64,000 bases of DNA, taken from the NCBI GenBank assembly GCA_031082185.1, contig JAVHLI010000004.1, positions 75,608 through 139,607 on the forward strand, given 5' to 3'. The DNA comes from a bacterium. Lineage in GTDB: Bacteria; Sysuimicrobiota; Sysuimicrobiia; Sysuimicrobiales; Humicultoraceae. The translations under genes and the position numbers were made by a program. The notes below the pieces were generated by a model. The model searched no databases, was not told the origin of the DNA, and was given only the letters and a program-made list of their open reading frames with translations. Position 1 is the first letter of the stretch. Each line of letters begins with the position of its first letter. Below, one piece after another: positions 1 through 8,254 of this stretch.

Positions 1-44
1 GCCGAGCGAATCAAGCAGTTGGAACGAATGGTCGCAGGGGCCCA

Positions 45-1391
45 CTACACTCCGGTCGCTTTGCTGCCGGGATATCCCTGGCGCGAGATCGGGAGGAAGT
101 GCGCTCCTCTCACGAAGAACACGTACATCAACGCAATCGCCGTGACGTAGAGGGCTGTCATCAACCCGAACACCGTGTTGAACCCCGCCTCGAATCCAAC
201 CAGTCCGCGCCACCACCCGCTGAAGGCCGAGCCAAGGGCCCAGCCAAGGCTCCAGGCGATGGTGGACATGCTGCTGTAGGTTGCGCGCTCGCCGGGCGAT
301 ATCTGCTCCTGCGCGAAGGCCTGGTAGACCGGGTTGCCCATGTTCATCAGCGCGGTGCGCACCACGAACGAGACGGCGACGAGCCAGAACACAGGTACAA
401 AGCCCAGGATCAGCAGAAACGGGATCGAGGCCGCCTGCACGATCAGCACCGATTCCACCTTGCCCACCCGGGCAGCCAGACGCGGTTGCGCCAGGGTGGC
501 CAGCGTCGTCCCAAACGCACCGATGGCGAAGAAGACCCCCAGCGAACGGAAGTCCACGCCGAACCTGCCTGAAACGTAGATGTTGAGAAACGGCATCGTC
601 TGCCCGGCCCCAAGACTTATCAGGAACGCGGGCAGGAGCAGCCGGCCCACCATCCCGGGATTGGACACCAGGCGCCTGCGGGGTGCCTTCCCCGTGCCGT
701 CCGGTTGCGGCCCGGCAGGCAGGTCTCCTGGCAGGCCTGGTGCGCTCGAGCCGGTGAGTACGCTCGGGCCGGTGAGCGCGATCGGCAGCGCCGCAAGCGC
801 CCAAAGCGCGGCGACGACCAGCATCGTCAACCGCAGTGGGAGCAGCGTGTCGGGCGGCATGCCGACCAATCCACCGAATACTGCCGGCAGACGGCTGCCA
901 ACCAGGTTGCCCAGAAAGGCGGTGCCGGTTATCAGCGCGGCCTGCGCGCTGAACAGGGCAACGCGCTCGCGCTCGGTGCTGTTGGCCATCTGAAACGGCG
1001 CTGTGCTTATAAACCCGAAGGCCGCGCCCACTCCCTGAATCACGGCGAAGGCAAGAAGTGCCGCGGGAGCGCCGGTCAGCGCGAACCCCAACGCTGCGGC
1101 GGCTGCGGCTGCGGTGCCAACCAGCAGTCCCCATCTCGGCCCGTGCCGGTCTATGAGCCGACCGGCCGGCAGTCCGACCGCAACCAGGACAAAAGAAGGT
1201 AGCGCGTTGGCAAGCCCGATGAATTGCTGCGAGAGACCCAGACTCTGCAGGTAGAAGTTCAGGAACAGCCCGCCCACGGCCATGCTCAACCCGACGAAGA
1301 AGGCGGTCGTGAGCAACAGTCGCGCGTTGCGGGTGAAGCCGCGGAATTCCTGCAGGAAGGCCATCGTCTTGGTTGGGGGGAGGCCGGGCAT
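45..1391 (-). CDS. MFS transporter, probable drug or metabolite exporter
   Basis: This is a 12-helix major facilitator superfamily protein of about 448 aa. The first half carries the typical loop between helices 2 and 3 (PAGRLIDRHGPRWG), and a hydrophilic central linker rich in Gly, Pro and Arg separates the two six-helix halves. The substrate cannot be read from sequence. The open frame extends upstream to 1436, but a TTGACA/-10 promoter overlaps that extension, so I prefer the ATG at 1391; an ATG at 1364 is also possible. No clear Shine-Dalgarno precedes either. It is divergent from the DUF1573 operon and shares a roughly 120-nt control region with it. Confidence 0.85.
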   Translation of the reverse strand: MPGLPPTKTMAFLQEFRGFTRNARLLLTTAFFVGLSMAVGGLFLNFYLQSLGLSQQFIGLANALPSFVLVAVGLPAGRLIDRHGPRWGLLVGTAAAAAAALGFALTGAPAALLAFAVIQGVGAAFGFISTAPFQMANSTERERVALFSAQAALITGTAFLGNLVGSRLPAVFGGLVGMPPDTLLPLRLTMLVVAALWALAALPIALTGPSVLTGSSAPGLPGDLPAGPQPDGTGKAPRRRLVSNPGMVGRLLLPAFLISLGAGQTMPFLNIYVSGRFGVDFRSLGVFFAIGAFGTTLATLAQPRLAARVGKVESVLIVQAASIPFLLILGFVPVFWLVAVSFVVRTALMNMGNPVYQAFAQEQISPGERATYSSMSTIAWSLGWALGSAFSGWWRGLVGFEAGFNTVFGLMTALYVTAIALMYVFFVRGAHFLPISRQGYPGSKATGV

Positions 1392-1417
1392 AGACGGCAA
1401 CAGCCTCGACCTCGGAT

Positions 1418-1446
1418 AGAGTACCGGCCTGCGCATGGAGTGTCAA
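1418..1446 (-). promoter_or_regulatory. Promoter of the MFS gene
   Basis: On the minus strand a perfect -35 TTGACA (1446-1441) is followed after 17 nt by TACTCT (1423-1418). Transcription would start near 1411, downstream of the longest possible ATG at 1436, which argues for a later translation start. Confidence 0.5.
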
Positions 1447-1481
1447 ACGCAGCCCGCGGTGCTATGATTACCCAAAAGGCG

Positions 1482-1508
1482 ACACCCTCCCCGGGGGCGG
1501 GGGGGTAT
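1482..1508. promoter_or_regulatory. G/C-tract dyad resembling a CsoR/CstR-family operator
   Basis: An imperfect dyad with half-sites ACACCCTCCCC (1482-1492) and CGGGGGGGTAT (1498-1508) matches at 8 of 11 positions when one half is inverted. A G-tract dyad flanked by A/T is the known operator form of the CsoR/RcnR/CstR repressor family. It lies just downstream of a -10-like TATGAT (1463-1468) and directly upstream of the redox operon. No csoR gene is in the window, so the assignment is inferred from pattern only. Confidence 0.35.
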
Positions 1509-1536
1509 CGCAGCAATGGGAGAACGGGGCGACACC

Positions 1537-2100
1537 ATGAGCAAGAGCACAAACAAGGCTCACGGATCGGCGGGCTGGGAGCGGAACACGGGGAGCCGGA
1601 AGAAGGTGCACGGAATCGGCCTGGTGATGTTTGCGGCCGCGGCGGTCCTTGTGCTGACCGGTCTCTTCCTGGCAGCGCGCTGGCAGTACCTGCCCGGCAC
1701 GTCCGGCCGGGTCCCACTGCTGCGCGTTTCTCCGGGCACCTACGAGCTCGGCCAGGTCAGCCAGGCCAAGGGCATCGTAACCGTGGAGCTGGCGGCGGCG
1801 AACGGCGGCGAAGCGGATCTGACAATCAACGAGATGGAGACCTCGTGCGGTTGCACCAGGGCGGCCCTGATCGTGAACGGCAAGGAGGGCCCGTGGTTCG
1901 GGATGCGGGGACACGGCGAGTGGCCGGTAGGGTGGTCGGCACGCCTGCGGCCGGGAGAGCGGGCGGTCCTCCGCGTGAAGTACGATCCGGACGCGCACGG
2001 CATCTTCCGAGGCCCGATTGACCGGATCGTGGTCATCCACTCAAACGACCCGCGACAACCCCAGGCCCGGGTCCGCCTGTCCGGCACGCAGGTGCCGTAG
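1537..2100 (+). CDS. Membrane-anchored DUF1573 protein
   Basis: About 187 aa. A basic N-terminus is followed by one membrane helix (around residues 30-48) and an exported DUF1573 (Ig-like) domain with the signature TSCGCTRA. The two cysteines of SCGCT are the family hallmark and suggest thiol or metal chemistry outside the membrane. It is first in a redox operon with a second DUF1573 gene 12 nt downstream and a DsbD-like gene after that. An in-frame ATG at 1516 could extend it by 7 residues. The exact biochemical role of DUF1573 is not established. Confidence 0.75.
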   Translation: MSKSTNKAHGSAGWERNTGSRKKVHGIGLVMFAAAAVLVLTGLFLAARWQYLPGTSGRVPLLRVSPGTYELGQVSQAKGIVTVELAAANGGEADLTINEMETSCGCTRAALIVNGKEGPWFGMRGHGEWPVGWSARLRPGERAVLRVKYDPDAHGIFRGPIDRIVVIHSNDPRQPQARVRLSGTQVP

Positions 2101-2112
2101 GGCGCCGTACCG

Positions 2113-2541
2113 ATGGGGTATTTGCGGCGCAGCGCAGTCTTGATGGTGGCGGCCGTGCTGCTCGCAGCCGGCGGCGCCGCCTGGGCGGTCTGGGCCTACA
2201 CGGCGCGGCCTGCGATAGCACTGGACCCAACCACCCTGGACTTCGGCCCCCTGTCCGCACCGATGGTGAAGACAAGAACGGTCATTGTGCGCAATAGCGG
2301 ACGCGCACCGCTGCGCATCGCTGCCATCAGCTCCTCCTGCGGGTGTACGACCGGGAAGATGGACGCGACCGTGGTCTTCCCAGGCGGAGCCACGCAGTTG
2401 CACGTGACCTTTGACACGGTTGCCCACGGATCGCAGACCGGCCCTGCCCGCCACGCCGTGTACCTACGCACCAACGACCCGCGCAACCCTGAGGTGGAGA
2501 TCGAGGTGCGCGCCTTAATCCTGAAGGGAGGCGCGCCGTGA
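2113..2541 (+). CDS. Second DUF1573 protein, exported
   Basis: 142 aa with an N-terminal hydrophobic segment (residues 7-25) that could be a signal peptide or anchor. The DUF1573 domain contains LDPTTLDFGPL and the conserved SSSCGCTTGKM. It is a diverged tandem paralogue of the upstream gene: same domain and cysteine motif, but no membrane-linker extension. Its stop overlaps the GTG start of the DsbD-like gene (GTGA, 2538-2541), which indicates translational coupling. The pairing suggests that both DUF1573 domains are redox partners of the membrane protein; that is inference from context. Confidence 0.75.
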   Translation: MGYLRRSAVLMVAAVLLAAGGAAWAVWAYTARPAIALDPTTLDFGPLSAPMVKTRTVIVRNSGRAPLRIAAISSSCGCTTGKMDATVVFPGGATQLHVTFDTVAHGSQTGPARHAVYLRTNDPRNPEVEIEVRALILKGGAP

Positions 2542-3797
2542 GCCGCGTCCTGCCGCTTGTCCTGCTGGTGCTCCTCGCGACCGCCATCCTGGTTCCTGCG
2601 ACCGCGGCACCCGCCGCGCCCGAAGCAGGCACCGCACCCGCGGTAGCCATCTACTTCAACGGCTCCTGCCACGATTGCGTCCCGTATCTCAACCACGAGC
2701 TGGTTCCGCTGCTGCAAAGCCTGGGCGCCGGCGAGATCGTCCGGCGCGACTACATCCTCGAGCGCCGCTACCGAAAGGAACTGGTCGAGCGCAGCGAGGC
2801 GTTGGGAATCCCCCCGCAGCTTCAGGGACACATGACCATCTTCATCGGCGACCGGATCGTGCTGCAGGGCCACGTCCCTTCGGGAATCATCCGTGATCTG
2901 TTCTCGCAGGAGATGGCGGGGAAGTATGCGCGCATAGTGGTGCTGCAGGACAAGATGGCCGGGCACGGCGAGGCACCGAAGGACTACACGGCCTGGGCGC
3001 CCGGTGGGCAGATCAAGATCTATCGACTGGACGAGCCGATCAGAACCTATCTTGCAACCCTGGCACCTGCCGGCGCGGGTGGCCTTCCTGCACCGACCGT
3101 CCAGACGCCCCCGGCGGCGCGCAGCGGCATCGGGTTCGCGCTAATGGTGCTGGGCGCGGGGCTGCTTGACGGCATCAACCCCTGCGCGTTCGCGGTCCTG
3201 CTGTTGTTCGTGGCCTTCCTGTTTACGCTGCAGCGCGGCCGGGCCGACCTGCTGGCCTTTGGCTTCACGTACGTCGGCGCGATCTACCTCACCTACTTCG
3301 GAATCGGCATCGGGCTTCTCACGGTCTTCCAGTTGGGAGCGCCGCACCTGATGGCGAAGCTCGGCGCCGGCCTGATGATCGTCCTCGGCTTGGTCAACAT
3401 CAAGGATTTCTTCTGGTACGGCATTGGGCCGAGCCTGACCCTGCCCAAGATCGGTGGCGCCGCGCGCGACCGCTGGATGCGCCGCGCCACCCTGCCGGCG
3501 ACCGCGGTGGTCGGCTTCCTGGTTGGCATCTGCGAGTTCCCGTGCACCGGCGGCATCTACGTGGGCATCCTCGGACTGCTCTCCACCCAGACTTCCTTCT
3601 GGAACGGCCTCGCCTACCTTGCCATCTACAACGTGATGTTCGTGCTGCCCCTGGTGGCGCTGCTGCTGGTAATCGGCAACCGGCGAGTGGTCGGGCAGTT
3701 CTCGCGCTGGATGGCCACGAACAAGAAGCAACTGCGCCTGGGCCAGGGCCTGGTGATGATCGCCATCGGCGCGATCATCCTGCTCTGGTTTGTGTAG
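2538..3797 (+). CDS. Thioredoxin-like plus DsbD/CcdA-type membrane thiol oxidoreductase
   Basis: 419 aa starting at GTG with a GGGAGG site 5 nt upstream. A signal peptide (1-24) leads to an extracytoplasmic thioredoxin-like domain with a CHDC pair (Cys44, Cys47), then a six-helix DsbD/CcdA domain (about 195-415). That domain has the two conserved membrane cysteines in GINPCAF and EFPCTGG, which in DsbD and CcdA pass electrons from cytoplasmic thioredoxin across the membrane. The likely role is to reduce exported thiols, with the two DUF1573 proteins as candidate partners. The domain order (Trx-like first, membrane domain last) differs from classic DsbD. Confidence 0.8.
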   Translation: MSRVLPLVLLVLLATAILVPATAAPAAPEAGTAPAVAIYFNGSCHDCVPYLNHELVPLLQSLGAGEIVRRDYILERRYRKELVERSEALGIPPQLQGHMTIFIGDRIVLQGHVPSGIIRDLFSQEMAGKYARIVVLQDKMAGHGEAPKDYTAWAPGGQIKIYRLDEPIRTYLATLAPAGAGGLPAPTVQTPPAARSGIGFALMVLGAGLLDGINPCAFAVLLLFVAFLFTLQRGRADLLAFGFTYVGAIYLTYFGIGIGLLTVFQLGAPHLMAKLGAGLMIVLGLVNIKDFFWYGIGPSLTLPKIGGAARDRWMRRATLPATAVVGFLVGICEFPCTGGIYVGILGLLSTQTSFWNGLAYLAIYNVMFVLPLVALLLVIGNRRVVGQFSRWMATNKKQLRLGQGLVMIAIGAIILLWFV

Positions 3798-3820
3798 TAG
3801 CTGAGCCCAAGGAGATCGAG

Positions 3821-3985
3821 ATGAACCTGCACGATCGCCTTATCGCACTTGCCAGCTCGCCGGCCGGACGCCGGATGCGGGTTGCCGGGGGCGCTCTGCT
3901 GGTCCTCGCCGGGGCGCAGCTTGGCGGGGGCGCCGGGCATGCCCTCGTGGCCGCGGTGCCGACCTTGCTGGGCACATGCGCCTGA
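3821..3985 (+). CDS. Small DUF2892 (YgaP-like) membrane protein
   Basis: 54 aa, starting at ATG with AAGGAGA 5-6 nt upstream. It has an amphipathic N-terminus and two short hydrophobic stretches (about 21-32 and 41-51) like the DUF2892 inner-membrane family. Members are often found with sulfurtransferases, rhodaneses and thiol redox genes, which matches the operon. It ends at ...LLGTCA, shorter than most members, which usually continue with a CPLY-like segment. The next reading frame overlaps its last 10 nt. Confidence 0.5.
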   Translation: MNLHDRLIALASSPAGRRMRVAGGALLVLAGAQLGGGAGHALVAAVPTLLGTCA

Positions 3986-4716
3986 GCAATGATCCCGAGG
4001 GGCCGTTCGGCAGGTGGCGCAGGAAGTTGTGGGAGCGCGTGCCCGGTGGCCGCGTGATCGAGGTCGGGGTCGGCACGGGCAAGAACATGCCTCACTACCC
4101 GAGCGGCGCCTCAATCACGGCCGTTGACATCAGCCCCAGGATGCTCGATCGGGCAAGGCGCCGGGCGGCTCGGCTCAGCCTGCAAGTGGACCTCCGTTTG
4201 ACGGACGCGCAGGCGCTGGCGTTCCCGGACGCATCGTTCGACGCGGCCGCAGCCACGTTCGTGTTCTGCTCGGTCCCAGACCCGGTGCTCGGCAGGATAA
4301 TGGACTGGCTGGACCCGATAGTTGCGCGGCTCCTGGGCGCGCACATCAGCCGACGCACGATCGAGAACGTGCGGTCCTCAGGGCTCCTGATCGAGGAGGT
4401 AACGGATCTGGTGCCGATGGGAATGGTGCGGCTGATCGTGGCGAGAGCCCCGGACCGGAGGCAAAGCTTCTCAGGCGCCGCCTGGACCCACGACGCTTCC
4501 GCCCACAACCACCGCGCTGACGGCTTGATCCTCGGAAAGGATGACCAGGTCGGCGCGAAGCCCGACACGCAACTCTCCCTGTTCCAACCCCAGCAGGCGT
4601 GCCGGGGTTGTGGAACCCATCCGAACCGCCGTATCCCAGGCCCCCACCGCCCCGGCCATGTTCTGCACGGCCCGGTCCATCCCGAGGATGCTGCCCGCCA
4701 GCGTCCCACCTGCTAG
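3976..4716 (+). pseudogene. Class I SAM methyltransferase remnant: internal deletion and lost stop
   Basis: The frame encodes motif I (VIEVGVGTGKN, residues 27-37), AVDISPRML and the C-terminal block RIMDWLDP...RTIENV...PMGMVRLIVARAP of the UbiE/phospholipid N-methyltransferase-like family. Three defects are visible. The N-terminus begins late, at FGRWRRKLW. The segment expected after VPDPVLG (residues 101-106), with the strand and ...RPGG turn and roughly 25 residues, is absent, so VPDPVLG joins RIMDWLDP directly near 4293. After ARAP (about 4455) no stop occurs and the frame runs about 85 codons antisense through the 3' end of nagA. It is probably non-functional. A sequencing deletion could explain the middle but not the missing stop. 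Confidence 0.6.
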
Positions 4717-5625
4717 GCGGGGCGCGCCGTCGGTGACGGTGACGGTCTGATCGCCCAGGGTCACCCGGGCCTGAGCCGCCCCTGCCGCGGCAATCGCATC
4801 GGTGACTAGGGCCGTGCGCTCCCACCCCTTCAGTGCTGCAACCTGGACCAGGACGGCCGGATGCACGTGCACAAGATCCGCGACAACCGAGCAGGTCACC
4901 CTGCGATCTGCGAGCGCCGCGCCCACCACGCCCGGCTCGCGATGGTGATACGGCGGCATCGCGTTGAACAGGTGTGTGGCCAGGCAGGCCCCGGCGTCGA
5001 ACGCCGCCGTCGCTTCCGCGAAGGTCGCGTTCGTGTGGCCCACCGCGGAGACGATGCCCTCAGATGCCAGGTACCGGGTGACCTCCAGCGAGCCGTCCAG
5101 TTCGGGCGCCAGGGTCACGATGCGGATCAATCCCCTGAAATCCTCCACAAGCCGACCGATCCATTCAACAGAGGGAGTCCGCAGGTGCTCGGGCCGGTGG
5201 GCGCCAGGCCGCTCCGGTGACAGGAATGGACCCTCCAGGTGCACGCCCAGAATGCGAGGGGCGCCTGGTCGGTCCCTGGCGGCCATGCGCTCCGCGAAAA
5301 AACCAAGCGCCGCGCGCAGCCTGTCTTCGGGCGCGGAAATGAGCGTTGGGAGATAGGCGACGGTTGCGGTGCCCGCGAGGTGGGCCTCTGCTGCAGCCAA
5401 CCCTTCCGCGGTCGGCAGCAGGAAGTCGCACCCAGCCGCGCCGTTGATCTGAAGGTCAACGAAGCCGGGGACTACCGTGGAGTCCGGGTAGCTCAGATCG
5501 GGACTGGGATGGACACCTTCTTCCACCCGGGCGATGTGCTCGCCCTCGATCACCAGGAATCCGGGGCCGACTGCGCCCGCCGGGAGCAGCAGGGTGCCCG
5601 CCTGGAGTACCCACCTCCCTGTCAT
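4471..5625 (-). CDS. nagA: N-acetylglucosamine-6-phosphate deacetylase
   Basis: 384 aa, the usual length for NagA of the amidohydrolase superfamily. It removes acetate from GlcNAc-6-phosphate to give GlcN-6-phosphate in the cytoplasm. Visible motifs are DLQINGAAG (58-65), HLEGPFLSP with metal ligand Glu131, GHTNA (His197), THLFNAM (His218) and the catalytic Asp276 in LVTDA. The start overlaps the nagZ stop by 4 nt, so it is translationally coupled to nagZ and completes hydrolysis and deacetylation of amino sugars. Its 3' end is overlapped on the other strand by the degraded methyltransferase frame. Confidence 0.95.
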   Translation of the reverse strand: MTGRWVLQAGTLLLPAGAVGPGFLVIEGEHIARVEEGVHPSPDLSYPDSTVVPGFVDLQINGAAGCDFLLPTAEGLAAAEAHLAGTATVAYLPTLISAPEDRLRAALGFFAERMAARDRPGAPRILGVHLEGPFLSPERPGAHRPEHLRTPSVEWIGRLVEDFRGLIRIVTLAPELDGSLEVTRYLASEGIVSAVGHTNATFAEATAAFDAGACLATHLFNAMPPYHHREPGVVGAALADRRVTCSVVADLVHVHPAVLVQVAALKGWERTALVTDAIAAAGAAQARVTLGDQTVTVTDGAPRLAGGTLAGSILGMDRAVQNMAGAVGAWDTAVRMGSTTPARLLGLEQGELRVGLRADLVILSEDQAVSAVVVGGSVVGPGGA

Positions 5626-7274
5626 CCGAGCGCCCCCGGAGCTTCATCGGCAGTGTCACCGAGGTTCACAGGCATCTTCCCCCCGGCGCGGGCCTGGCCG
5701 AGTAGTACGCGCGCAGCCGCGTTCAGACTCGGTTCGTCAGGTCCGTATGTCGCGACGTAGACCGGGATCTCAGGAAGCAGCGCCAGGTCGTACGGATCGC
5801 CCGCGGCCACCACGATCAGGCGGTCTCCGACCAGGCGGTGCAGCGTGCGCACGGCCGCAACCGTCCCTGGATCCGGGGTTCCTCGCACGCAGGTCACGGC
5901 CACCACCGGACCGTCCGGGATCGAAACGTCATGCGGGTGGATTTCGCCCACAACCGCGCCGTGCCTCCTGAGCGCATATGCCAGATCAGGCCCCACGCCA
6001 TCCAAGGGCCCAGAGGGGTCCGAGGTCCCACAGGGGATGGAGACGACACTCAAGAGCCCTTGCGGGAGAGGAAGGATACCGGGGCGGTCCCGCACCAGCG
6101 TGACCGCGGCAGCGGCGATCTGTGCAGCGATCCGCTCGTGCTCGGATGCATCCACAGCATCTAGTCCGGCCATGGCAGTCGGACAGTCCGCGGCCTCTGC
6201 CCTAGTGGGACGGGGATTGCCGACCCCCCACCCCCCTGCCGCCGCCGCAACCCGCGCCCGAGTTTCGGCGAGCCGCGCCCCGCTTATCTCGCCCTGCTCG
6301 ATCGCCACGGCCAGGCGGTCAAGCACCTCCTGCTGAGCCGGCTCTTCGCCCAGGGCCAGCACCGCGTCACATCCGGCCCGAACCGCGGCCACCGCTGCGT
6401 CGCCCATCCCGTAGTGGTCCGCGATGGCGCGCATGCTCATCGAGTCGGTGAAGACCAGGCCCCCGAACCCCCAGTGCTCACGCAGGATCCCGGTCAGAAT
6501 CGGCGCGGACAGCGTGGCCGGCACGCCGGAGGGGTCGAGCGCAGGATACACGATGTGCGCGGTCATGATCCCCGCCACCCCGGCACGCACCGCCGCGGCA
6601 AACGGCGCCAACTCCACGGCTTCAAGCCGCTCGCGGCCATGGTCCACCCTGGGGAGTCCCAGGTGTGAGTCCATGGTGGTGTCGCCGTGGCCGGGAAAGT
6701 GCTTGGCCGTCGCCGCCACGCCGGAGGACTGCAGGCCCCGGATGTAGGCAAGCCCCATCGCCGCCACGCTCGCGGGGGAGTCCCCAAAGGCGCGCGCACC
6801 GATGATCGGGTTCGACGGGTTGGTGTTCACGTCCAGCACCGGCGCAAAGTTCAGGTGGATGCCCATCGCGCGCAGCTCCCGTCCCGCGATGCGCCCGGCT
6901 GCCTGGGCCAGTGCCGGATCTCCGGCGGCACCGAGCGCCATCGCTGAGGGCAGCGGCGTTACGCGCGGCGGGAGGGTTGTCGCGTGCAGCTGGGGGTCGC
7001 CTGAACGCGGAGGAAAGCGCGTAACCGCGCCTCCCTCGTGGTCTATGGTCACCCACGGCGGAGGTGCACCTGCGTCCTGCGCGATCGCCAGAAGCGCATC
7101 CGTCAGTTGAGCCACCTGGACCGGGGAGGTGATGTTCTTGCGAAAGAGCACCACTCCCAGGATGTGCCGGTCGGCGATCAGCCGTTCCAGCGCCGAAGAT
7201 GGCGCGGTGCCGGGGAAGTCCACCAGGCACAACCGGCCGGCCGCGCGCCGGGCATCCCGGCCCGGCACAATCAC
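5622..7274 (-). CDS. nagZ: Beta-N-acetylhexosaminidase, GH3 (NagZ type)
   Basis: 550 aa. The GH3 barrel contains the NagZ signature [14 protein letters not shown] (191-204), including the Asp-His dyad (Asp202, His204) that acts as general acid/base in Bacillus-type NagZ, and the nucleophile Asp277 in [10 protein letters not shown]-terminal domain (about 400-545) makes it longer than Gram-negative NagZ (about 340 aa) and similar to Firmicute forms. No signal peptide is seen. It liberates GlcNAc from muropeptides or chitooligosaccharides and passes it toward nagA, which overlaps its stop. Its own start overlaps the glpX stop by 4 nt. Confidence 0.92.
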   Translation of the reverse strand: MIVPGRDARRAAGRLCLVDFPGTAPSSALERLIADRHILGVVLFRKNITSPVQVAQLTDALLAIAQDAGAPPPWVTIDHEGGAVTRFPPRSGDPQLHATTLPPRVTPLPSAMALGAAGDPALAQAAGRIAGRELRAMGIHLNFAPVLDVNTNPSNPIIGARAFGDSPASVAAMGLAYIRGLQSSGVAATAKHFPGHGDTTMDSHLGLPRVDHGRERLEAVELAPFAAAVRAGVAGIMTAHIVYPALDPSGVPATLSAPILTGILREHWGFGGLVFTDSMSMRAIADHYGMGDAAVAAVRAGCDAVLALGEEPAQQEVLDRLAVAIEQGEISGARLAETRARVAAAAGGWGVGNPRPTRAEAADCPTAMAGLDAVDASEHERIAAQIAAAAVTLVRDRPGILPLPQGLLSVVSIPCGTSDPSGPLDGVGPDLAYALRRHGAVVGEIHPHDVSIPDGPVVAVTCVRGTPDPGTVAAVRTLHRLVGDRLIVVAAGDPYDLALLPEIPVYVATYGPDEPSLNAAARVLLGQARAGGKMPVNLGDTADEAPGALG

Positions 7275-8254
7275 AGCAGGATTGAACCCGCCTTGGCGCG
7301 GTCGGAGATGTGGATGCCGTCCACAAAGCGGATCTCGCCGGTCCGGAGCGTCATCACCAGCGAGTGTGTACGGGCACCGCCGCCGAAGAAGCGCACCCCG
7401 CGCAACAGGTCGCTGTCGGTGATGCCTGTGGCGACGAACACCACCTCGTCGCCGGGCGCCAGCTCGTCCGTGTCGAAGACGCGGTCAGGATCGGCGATGC
7501 CCATCTGACGGACACGCTCCCTCTCCTCGTCGGTGCGGAACCAGAACCTCCCCTGGACTCTCCCTCCCAGGCACCGCAGCGCCGCGGCCGCCAGCACGCC
7601 CTCCGGGGCGCCACCGATTCCCATGACCGCGTGTATGCCGGTGCCCCTCACCGCGGCGGCGATCGCGGCCGACACGTCCCCATCGGAGATCAGCTTGATG
7701 CGGGCGCCGGCTGCCCGAACCCGGGCGATCAGGTCGGCGTGCCGGGGTCGGTCCAGGATGGTGATCGTGAGGTTACCGACCGGCCTGTTGAACGCCTTGG
7801 CCATCGCAATCAAGTTTGCCTCGACCGGATGGCGAATGTCCACACAATCGGAGCAGGACGGCCCGACGATCAACTTGTCCATGTAGATGTCGGGGGCGTG
7901 GAGCAGGCCACCGGGCTCTGAAACCGCCAGCACCGACAGCGCTCCGGGCAACCCTTTGGAGACGAGGTTCGTGCCCTCCAGTGGATCCACGGCAATGTCA
8001 ACCTCGCGGGATCCGCCGCCACCCACCACCTCGCCGATGTAGAGCATCGGCGCCTGATCACGCTCGCCCTCGCCTATCACGATCACGCCGCGGAGATCCA
8101 GGCGGCTCATGGAAACCCGCATCGCCTCGACCGCGGCGTGGTCGGCGGCATCGTTGTCACCCTGACCCATGTGGTGGGCTCCTGCCAGGGCGGCGGCTTC
8201 GGTTACGCTCACGAGATCCAGGATAGGCAGGCTTTCCATCACGACACCAGCCAT
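7271..8254 (-). CDS. glpX: Class II fructose-1,6-bisphosphatase
   Basis: 327 aa, full length for GlpX. It hydrolyses fructose-1,6-bisphosphate in gluconeogenesis. The metal and phosphate motifs are clear: [10 protein letters not shown] near the N-terminus, [17 protein letters not shown], and [14 protein letters not shown] chose the ATG at 8254 because a strong GGGGAGGTG lies 7 nt upstream; an ATG at 8239 overlapping the protease stop (TGATG) is the alternative. It sits second in a four-gene overlapping unit between a protease and nagZ-nagA. This links gluconeogenesis to amino-sugar recycling, which feeds fructose-6-phosphate. Confidence 0.95.
   Translation of the reverse strand: MAGVVMESLPILDLVSVTEAAALAGAHHMGQGDNDAADHAAVEAMRVSMSRLDLRGVIVIGEGERDQAPMLYIGEVVGGGGSREVDIAVDPLEGTNLVSKGLPGALSVLAVSEPGGLLHAPDIYMDKLIVGPSCSDCVDIRHPVEANLIAMAKAFNRPVGNLTITILDRPRHADLIARVRAAGARIKLISDGDVSAAIAAAVRGTGIHAVMGIGGAPEGVLAAAALRCLGGRVQGRFWFRTDEERERVRQMGIADPDRVFDTDELAPGDEVVFVATGITDSDLLRGVRFFGGGARTHSLVMTLRTGEIRFVDGIHISDRAKAGSILL

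Noticed and set aside
1-168. Possible 3' end of a plus-strand gene entering from the left (AERIKQLERMVAGAHYT...)
   Set aside because: Most of it is antisense to the MFS gene; only about 44 nt are free, too little to support a call.
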